DNA of 5,424 nt from an uncultured Clostridia bacterium (GTDB lineage Bacteria > Bacillota > Clostridia > Oscillospirales > Ruminococcaceae), in the NCBI GenBank assembly GCA_946056455.1, contig CAMGJS010000089.1, positions 1 to 5,424 on the forward strand, in the 5' to 3' direction. Positions 1 to 5,424 of the stretch are shown here, in pieces. Position 1 is the first letter of the stretch; each line of letters opens with the position of its first letter. The position numbers and the translations under genes were made by a program. The notes beneath the pieces were generated by a model. It was not told where the DNA came from and searched no databases. It saw nothing but the letters and a program-made list of their open reading frames with translations.

Positions 1-1814
<1,814 letters not shown>

Positions 1815-1819
1815 AAGGA
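1815..1819 (+). promoter_or_regulatory. Ribosome binding site of the YcxB-like gene
   Basis: AAGGA begins directly after the gyrB stop codon (1812-1814) and lies 8 nt before the ATG at 1828. This fixes the start of the membrane-protein gene and shows independent initiation immediately after gyrB within the same transcript. Confidence 0.8.
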
Positions 1820-1827
1820 AATAGAAA

Positions 1828-2394
1828 ATGGAAAACGAAAAGAAAAAGCTTTCTGACCTTGCCTATACCATAACCGTTGACAATTACGACAAGGCTTTCG
1901 GCGAGGTGCAGAAAAGGTTTGAGTTCCCGAGGAATATTGTTTTTACAGTTCTTGTGGCACTTGTCGCCGCCTATAATCTCTATATGGCGATAAAAGTCCC
2001 CAATAACAATAACACTCAGGTTATGATAGTGGGAGTTTCAATAGCGTTTCTGCTTATTTTGTGGATAACTCCGTTAAAGAGAAGAAAAACGCTTAAAGAG
2101 GCTCTTTCGACTATCGAGGACGACAGCTACACCGCAGAGGTCTTTGAGGACAGCATAAAGATAACTACTGTTGTAAAGCCCGACGAGAATGGAAATATCC
2201 CCGAAATTGCCCCTAAGATAATTTTTTATGAAACGGACGAGCCCTATGTTATGGAAATCCCCGACGAGTTCGTTATATATATCAAAAAGCAGATGTTCTA
2301 TGTTATACCGAAAAAATATCTTTCAGACGAGCAGACAGAGCTTTTGAGAAAAGAACTTTCAGAAAAGGCAAAAAAGTTCTATAATCAGAAATAA
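1828..2394 (+). CDS. Two-helix membrane protein, YcxB-like
   Basis: This 188-residue protein has a short charged N-terminus, two hydrophobic segments at about residues 37-55 and 65-82 joined by a short Asn-rich turn (PNNNN), a basic stretch after the second helix (KRRK), and a soluble C-terminal part of about 105 residues. The C-terminal part alternates beta-like segments (SIKITTVV, PKIIFYET, EFVIYIKKQMFYVIPKKYL) and ends in a charged helix. The pattern of an aromatic/acidic strand, then YIKKQMFYVIPKKYL and a helix with ELLRKEL, resembles the YcxB-like family (Pfam PF14317), whose molecular role is unknown. The assignment is by eye and not by profile search. By the positive-inside rule, both termini probably face the cytoplasm. 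The start is supported by the ribosome binding site 8 nt upstream. The gene sits 13 nt after gyrB and 21 nt before gyrA on the same strand, so it should be cotranscribed with gyrase, but nothing in its sequence suggests DNA binding or a direct gyrase role. Confidence 0.85.
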   Translation: MENEKKKLSDLAYTITVDNYDKAFGEVQKRFEFPRNIVFTVLVALVAAYNLYMAIKVPNNNNTQVMIVGVSIAFLLILWITPLKRRKTLKEALSTIEDDSYTAEVFEDSIKITTVVKPDENGNIPEIAPKIIFYETDEPYVMEIPDEFVIYIKKQMFYVIPKKYLSDEQTELLRKELSEKAKKFYNQK

Positions 2395-2402
2395 CAACGA
2401 AT

Positions 2403-2408
2403 AGGTGA
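2403..2408 (+). promoter_or_regulatory. Ribosome binding site of gyrA
   Basis: AGGTGA lies 7 nt before the ATG at 2416, in the 21-nt gap after the membrane-protein stop codon. It supports 2416 as the gyrA start, and the encoded N-terminus aligns without extension to known GyrA proteins. Confidence 0.75.
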
Positions 2409-2415
2409 GAAAAAA

Positions 2416-4977
2416 ATGTTTGACAATCCAAATCAGAAAATAATAAGCGTTGACATTGAAAAAGAGATGAAAACCTCGTTCCTTGATTATTCAATGTCGG
2501 TTATAGTTTCAAGAGCTCTGCCCGATGTAAGAGACGGACTTAAACCCGTTCACCGCAGAATACTCTATACAATGTATGAGGCGGGACTTACTCCCGATAA
2601 AAAATATCTTAAATGCGCCGCAACTGTCGGAGATGTGCTCGGTAAATACCACCCCCACGGTGACGCATCGGTTTATGACGCACTTGTAAGACTTGCGCAG
2701 GATTTTTCACTCCGTTACCCCTTGGTTGACGGACACGGAAACTTCGGTTCGATAGACGGCGACCCTGCCGCCGCTTACCGTTATACAGAAGCGAGAATGG
2801 GCAAAATAGCCGTTGAAATGCTTGCGGATATAAACAAGGAAACTATCCCCTATACCACAAACTACGACGACCGTTTAAAAGAACCCGTTGTTCTGCCGTC
2901 AAGGTTCCCGAATATTCTTGTAAACGGCTCTACGGGTATCGCTGTCGGAATGGCGACAAATATTCCTCCTCATAATCTGACGGAGGTTATTGACGCTATC
3001 GACTATATTATCGACAACCCCGACGCTACTCTCGACGAGCTTATGCAGTGCATAAAGGGCCCTGACTTCCCCACGGGCGGAATTATTATGGGTAAAGCAG
3101 GAATAAGAGCCGCTTACGCTACGGGCAGAGGAAAGATAACCCTTCGTGCAAAGACCTCTATTGAAGAAATAAAGGGTAGACAGTGTATTCTTGTTCACGA
3201 GATACCCTATATGGTCAACAAGGCAAGGCTCATTGAAAATATCGCCGCACTCTCAAAGGAAAAGAGAGTTGAGGGTATTCACGATATCCGTGATGAGTCG
3301 GGCAGAGACGGAATGAGAATCTGCATTGAGCTTAAAAAAGACGCTATTCCCCAGATTGTTCTCAATAAATTGTTCAGCTATACGCAGCTCCAGGATACTG
3401 TCGGCGTTATTATGCTCGCCCTTGTTGACGGTGTTCCGAAAGTACTCTCTTTAAAGCAGGTGCTTGACGAATACCTCAAATTCCAGGTTGAAGTAATAAG
3501 AAACCGCACAATGTTCGACCTTAAAAAGCTTCGTGAGAGAGAGCATATCTTAAAAGGTCTTGCAATAGCTGTTGACAACCTTGACGAAGTAATAAAGATA
3601 TGCCGTACATCAAAAAATCAGCAGGAAATAAAGGACAGACTTATCGAAAGATTTAATCTTTCTGCAATTCAGGCGGACGCTATTGCGCAGATGAGACTTT
3701 ATCAGCTGTCAAATATGGAGCGTCAGAAGATACTTGACGAGCTTGCCGCTATTGAAGTTAAGATTGCAGAATTAGAGGGTATTCTTGCCGATGAAAGAAA
3801 GGTCCTTGAAATAATAAGAGAAGAACTGGGCAAGATAAAGGAAAAATACGGCGACGAGAGAAGAACAGCTATTGAGGCAATAAGCGGAGAGGTTGACATT
3901 GAAGACCTTATTGCCGAGGAAACCTGCGTTGTGACATACACAAACATAGGTTATGTAAAGCGTCAGCCTTTGTCGCTCTATAATACCCAGAACAGAGGCG
4001 GAAAGGGCGTATCGGGAATGAAGCGCCGTGAGGAAGACTTTGTTGAGGATATGTTCATAGCCTCAACTCACGACTATATTCTCTTTATCTCGAATAAGGG
4101 CATAATGTATAAGATGAAGTGCTATGAGATACCCGAGGGCTCAAAGCAGTCAAGAGGAACGAATGTTGTGGGAATGCTCCCCTTCTCCGAGGGTGAAAAG
4201 ATTGCCGCAATGATAAAGACCTCGGACTTTGACGAGGGCAAGTTCATCGTTATGGTCACAAAGAACGGCAAAATCAAGAGAACTCCCCTTTCTGCATATA
4301 AGAATGTAAGAAAGAACGGTCTTATTGCAATAGGTCTTGACGAGGGCGACGAAATCGCAGGAGTAAGAATGACGGGCGGAGAAAACGAGCTTATCGTAGC
4401 AACCTATATGGGCAGAGCGATAAGAATTGCCGAAGAACAGATACGCTCAATGTCAAGAACGGCGCACGGAGTAAGAGCAATCAAGCTCCGTGAGGGTGAC
4501 TATGTTGTATCTATGGCGAGAATTAGAGAGGGAGCTACAGTTCTCACCGTTACCGACAAGGGCAACGGAAGAAGATGCGAGATTGACGGCTATCGTGTTC
4601 AGAACCGAGGCGGATACGGACTTCTTAACTATAAGGTATCCGACGAAAAGGGTTATGTATGCGGAATTAAGGTTGTCGATGAAGACGATGACATCATTAT
4701 GATTTCAACCGAGGGAATTATCATAAGAATAAGAGCCTGCGACATAAGAGTTATGGGCAGATACGCAACGGGCGTCCGCCTTATGAGAGTGAACGGAGAA
4801 AACAAGGTAGTATCGTTCACAAGAGCGGAGCACGATGAAGAAGCTGAGGTTGAAGAGGTTGAACAGCTTTCGGCTGAGCAGATTGCCGCCGAGGAGGCTG
4901 CCGCAAAGCAGGAGGAGGCAAACGAGGTTATAGAGCCCGATGTTGCTCCCGATGACGACGACGGAAGTGAAGAGTAA
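2416..4977 (+). CDS. gyrA: DNA gyrase subunit A, complete
   Basis: This 853-residue protein is the DNA cleavage-religation and wrapping subunit of gyrase, of normal family length. The N-terminal winged-helix region contains [19 protein letters not shown] (33-51) and the quinolone-determining segment [14 protein letters not shown] (79-92). The catalytic tyrosine is Tyr123 (codon 2782-2784) preceded by Arg122 in [10 protein letters not shown]; it forms the covalent link to DNA. Ile175 in [16 protein letters not shown] matches the DNA-bending isoleucine of E. coli (Ile174). A long coiled-coil arm is seen around residues 435-485. The C-terminal beta-pinwheel starts near residue 500 and carries a GyrA box, QNRGGKG at 525-531, the feature that separates gyrase from topoisomerase IV by allowing DNA wrapping; the canonical second residue Arg is Asn here. 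A related degenerate motif, QNRGGYG, lies at 729-735 in a later blade. The last 45 or so residues form a very acidic, Ala/Glu-rich tail ending DDDDGSEE, likely disordered. Position 84 is Ala where E. coli has Ser83 (see findings). The gene follows the membrane protein closely and has no terminator of its own; its stop codon is part of the next gene's promoter. Confidence 0.99.
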   Translation: MFDNPNQKIISVDIEKEMKTSFLDYSMSVIVSRALPDVRDGLKPVHRRILYTMYEAGLTPDKKYLKCAATVGDVLGKYHPHGDASVYDALVRLAQDFSLRYPLVDGHGNFGSIDGDPAAAYRYTEARMGKIAVEMLADINKETIPYTTNYDDRLKEPVVLPSRFPNILVNGSTGIAVGMATNIPPHNLTEVIDAIDYIIDNPDATLDELMQCIKGPDFPTGGIIMGKAGIRAAYATGRGKITLRAKTSIEEIKGRQCILVHEIPYMVNKARLIENIAALSKEKRVEGIHDIRDESGRDGMRICIELKKDAIPQIVLNKLFSYTQLQDTVGVIMLALVDGVPKVLSLKQVLDEYLKFQVEVIRNRTMFDLKKLREREHILKGLAIAVDNLDEVIKICRTSKNQQEIKDRLIERFNLSAIQADAIAQMRLYQLSNMERQKILDELAAIEVKIAELEGILADERKVLEIIREELGKIKEKYGDERRTAIEAISGEVDIEDLIAEETCVVTYTNIGYVKRQPLSLYNTQNRGGKGVSGMKRREEDFVEDMFIASTHDYILFISNKGIMYKMKCYEIPEGSKQSRGTNVVGMLPFSEGEKIAAMIKTSDFDEGKFIVMVTKNGKIKRTPLSAYKNVRKNGLIAIGLDEGDEIAGVRMTGGENELIVATYMGRAIRIAEEQIRSMSRTAHGVRAIKLREGDYVVSMARIREGATVLTVTDKGNGRRCEIDGYRVQNRGGYGLLNYKVSDEKGYVCGIKVVDEDDDIIMISTEGIIIRIRACDIRVMGRYATGVRLMRVNGENKVVSFTRAEHDEEAEVEEVEQLSAEQIAAEEAAAKQEEANEVIEPDVAPDDDDGSEE

Positions 4978-5001
4978 AGTTTTTAAAACTTCTGCCGATA
5001 T
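4975..5001 (+). promoter_or_regulatory. Sigma-28 (SigD/FliA) promoter of the yjfB-like gene
   Basis: TAAA at 4975-4978, a 15-nt spacer, and GCCGATAT at 4994-5001 match all twelve positions of the known Bacillus SigD consensus (TAAA-N15-GCCGATAT), which drives late flagellar and motility genes. The -35 element overlaps the gyrA stop codon (4975-4977). Transcription would start around 5006-5010 and give a leader of about 40 nt before the ATG at 5048. A TATAAT at 4999-5004 overlaps the -10 element, but the matching sigma-A -35 position (AAAGTT) is poor, so sigma-28 is the better reading. That the downstream protein looks like a motility-family member is independent support. Confidence 0.82.
4977..4991. 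repeat. AT-rich palindrome in the promoter spacer
   Basis: AAGTTTT and AAAACTT form a perfect 7-bp inverted repeat around a single central T. It begins at the gyrA stop codon and fills most of the spacer of the sigma-28 promoter. A one-base loop cannot fold tightly as RNA and no T-run follows, so it is not a gyrA terminator. It could be an operator-like site or simply AT-rich sequence. Confidence 0.4.
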
Positions 5002-5031
5002 AATATAAAGAGGGTTTCCTCATATTTTACG

Positions 5032-5038
5032 AAAGGAG
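5032..5038 (+). promoter_or_regulatory. Strong ribosome binding site of the yjfB-like gene
   Basis: AAAGGAG lies 9 nt before the ATG at 5048. It selects this ATG over a second in-frame ATG at 5060, for which the spacing would be 21 nt. Confidence 0.85.
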
Positions 5039-5047
5039 CGTCGTTTA

Positions 5048-5233
5048 ATGGATTTAACGATGAGTATAGCAAACACTGCGTCATATATGAAGCAGACTGA
5101 GCTTATGCAGAACATATCCTTTAAGGTGCTTGACAAGGCGCTTGACACCGAGTCGGCTCAGGCGGAACAGCTTATAAAGAATATGTCGGACGGCGCTGCG
5201 TCGTTCGGGCATTTGCTTGACACTTATGCGTAA
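5048..5233 (+). CDS. YjfB-like putative motility protein
   Basis: This small protein of 61 residues has no signal peptide and no membrane segment. It opens MDLTMSIANTASYMKQ and continues with an amphipathic helical stretch including NISFKVLDKALDTESAQAEQLIKNM, followed by a Ser/Gly-rich short tail. The order MD-x-x-x-S-[IM]-A, a Gln-containing helix, a [VM]-[LM]-[DK]-K-A-[LM]-D block, then an E/Q-x-x-L-I element matches the YjfB family (Pfam PF14070, labelled putative motility protein), typically about 60 residues, as in Bacillus subtilis YjfB. The assignment is from recalled family appearance. The exact biochemical role is unknown. It is preceded by a sigma-28 promoter and a strong ribosome binding site and followed at once by a terminator, so it can be a single-gene motility unit, while read-through from the gyrase operon is also possible because no terminator follows gyrA. 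The presence of the gene suggests a flagellated or formerly flagellated organism. Confidence 0.82.
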   Translation: MDLTMSIANTASYMKQTELMQNISFKVLDKALDTESAQAEQLIKNMSDGAASFGHLLDTYA

Positions 5234-5269
5234 AAAAATAGGGGTACCGTTAAGGTACCCTTATTTTTT
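5233..5269. terminator. Strong intrinsic terminator, usable on both strands
   Basis: A hairpin with GGGTACC at 5242-5248, a GTTAA loop, and GGTACCC at 5254-5260 is extended by a G-U pair and eight further A-T pairs (5233-5240 with 5262-5269), giving about 16 bp. The T-tract follows the GC-rich stem on the + strand and the upstream A-tract gives an equivalent T-tract on the - strand, so it can stop transcription from both sides. It starts at the last base of the yjfB-like stop codon and would end both the motility transcript and any gyrase read-through. Confidence 0.93.
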
Positions 5270-5313
5270 GCCCTTTTGCGGGCACGCAGTTTCGCTGTCG
5301 GCGAAGAAAGTCG

Positions 5314-5337
5314 AAGCACGCTTTGCGTGCTTTTATT
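5314..5337 (+). terminator. Second terminator-like hairpin
   Basis: AAGCACGC (5314-5321) and GCGTGCTT (5325-5332) form a perfect 8-bp stem around a TTT loop, followed by more T-rich sequence (TTATTT). It has the form of a + strand intrinsic terminator and may back up the one at 5233-5269. A second copy of GCACGC at 5282-5287, extended to GCACGCA (5282-5288), can compete for the same right arm (TGCGTGC 5324-5330), so two alternative folds exist. Confidence 0.6.
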
Positions 5338-5343
5338 TAGGTT

Positions 5344-5376
5344 TCGCCAACGGATATTTCATATCCTGTTTGGCGA
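5344..5376. repeat. Two-tier hairpin
   Basis: The outer stem is TCGCCAA (5344-5350) with TTGGCGA (5370-5376), perfect over 7 bp. The inner stem is GGATAT (5352-5357) with ATATCC (5361-5366) around a TTC loop. The two are separated by a small asymmetric internal loop. Its last base abuts the next palindrome with no gap. Confidence 0.7.
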
Positions 5377-5404
5377 CCTTCTTTTTTGACAACAAAAAAG
5401 AAGG
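5377..5404. repeat. 12-bp perfect palindrome
   Basis: CCTTCTTTTTTG (5377-5388) and CAAAAAAGAAGG (5393-5404) are exact reverse complements around an ACAA loop. No T-tract follows on the + strand, so it is not a standard + strand terminator. On the - strand, a T-rich stretch (TTTTTTGCC) flanks the region only on the side entering it. It could be one structural arm of the intergenic repeat. Confidence 0.75.
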
Positions 5405-5424
5405 CAAAAAATTGTCCACTGCGT

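Larger units (their letters stand above)
5263..5412. repeat. Hairpin-dense intergenic region bounded by a 10-bp inverted repeat
   Basis: ATTTTTTGCC at 5263-5272 is the exact reverse complement of GGCAAAAAAT at 5403-5412. Between them lie successive inverted repeats: GCCC/GGGC (5270-5283), TTCGC/GCGAA (5291-5305), AAGCACGC/GCGTGCTT (5314-5332), TCGCCAA/TTGGCGA (5344-5376) with an inner GGATAT/ATATCC, and a 12-bp palindrome (5377-5404). No convincing reading frame or tRNA is seen on either strand. The whole looks like a structured, possibly multicopy intergenic repeat or a MITE-like element. The left arm also serves as the T-tract of the terminator, and no target-site duplication is visible, so mobility is unproven. 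Confidence 0.5.

Noticed and set aside
2899..3198. Open frame on the - strand inside gyrA (likewise 3378-3578 and 3723-3947)
   Set aside because: They lie antisense to conserved GyrA coding sequence and their products have no family features.
4999..5004. TATAAT as a stand-alone sigma-A promoter
   Set aside because: The hexamer is perfect, but the -35 position is AAAGTT and there is no extended -10 TG; the overlapping sigma-28 match explains the site better. A minor sigma-A contribution cannot be excluded.
5386..5391. TTGACA resembling a sigma-A -35 element
   Set aside because: It sits in the arm and loop of a perfect palindrome, and the position 17 nt downstream reads AAATTG, not a plausible -10 hexamer.
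5270..5424. CRISPR array, tRNA or attC-like site in the hairpin-rich tail
   Set aside because: There are no evenly spaced direct repeats, no cloverleaf with a recognisable T-loop, and no integron core sites; only inverted repeats are seen.

Overview
The window carries DNA gyrase genes from a low-to-mid GC Gram-positive bacterium, most likely a member of Clostridia and possibly close to the Ruminococcaceae/Oscillospirales. This placement rests on a short Firmicutes-type GyrB that lacks the large proteobacterial C-terminal insertion, strong AAGGA/AGGTG ribosome binding sites, the GyrB/GyrA sequence style, and a YjfB-type small protein with a sigma-28/SigD promoter. The exact lineage is inference, not something read from a 16S gene.

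Layout, all on the + strand: (1) 3-1814, gyrB, cut by the left window edge and lacking only about the first 35-40 residues; (2) 1828-2394, a two-helix membrane protein with a YcxB-like C-terminal part, set between the gyrase genes; (3) 2416-4977, complete gyrA; (4) 4975-5001, a consensus-perfect sigma-28 (flagellar/SigD) promoter whose -35 element overlaps the gyrA stop codon; (5) 5048-5233, a 61-residue YjfB-like putative motility protein; (6) 5233-5269, a strong intrinsic terminator usable on both strands; (7) 5270-5424, a non-coding tail packed with inverted repeats, including a second terminator-like hairpin and a 12-bp perfect palindrome, which looks like a structured intergenic repeat running off the right edge.

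The first three genes are separated by 13 and 21 nt and should be one transcript making GyrB and GyrA in a coordinated way. No terminator follows gyrA, so gyrase transcripts probably read into the yjfB-like gene, which also has its own motility promoter; the terminator at 5233-5269 would end both. The most notable points are the sigma-28 promoter built on the gyrA stop codon, an atypical quinolone-determining region in both gyrase subunits (GyrA Ala at the usual Ser83 site; GyrB Trp and Lys at the usual Lys/Arg447 and Glu466 sites), the membrane-protein gene inside the gyrase operon, and the hairpin-dense 3' tail. I see no clear evidence of a wholly new multi-gene system.
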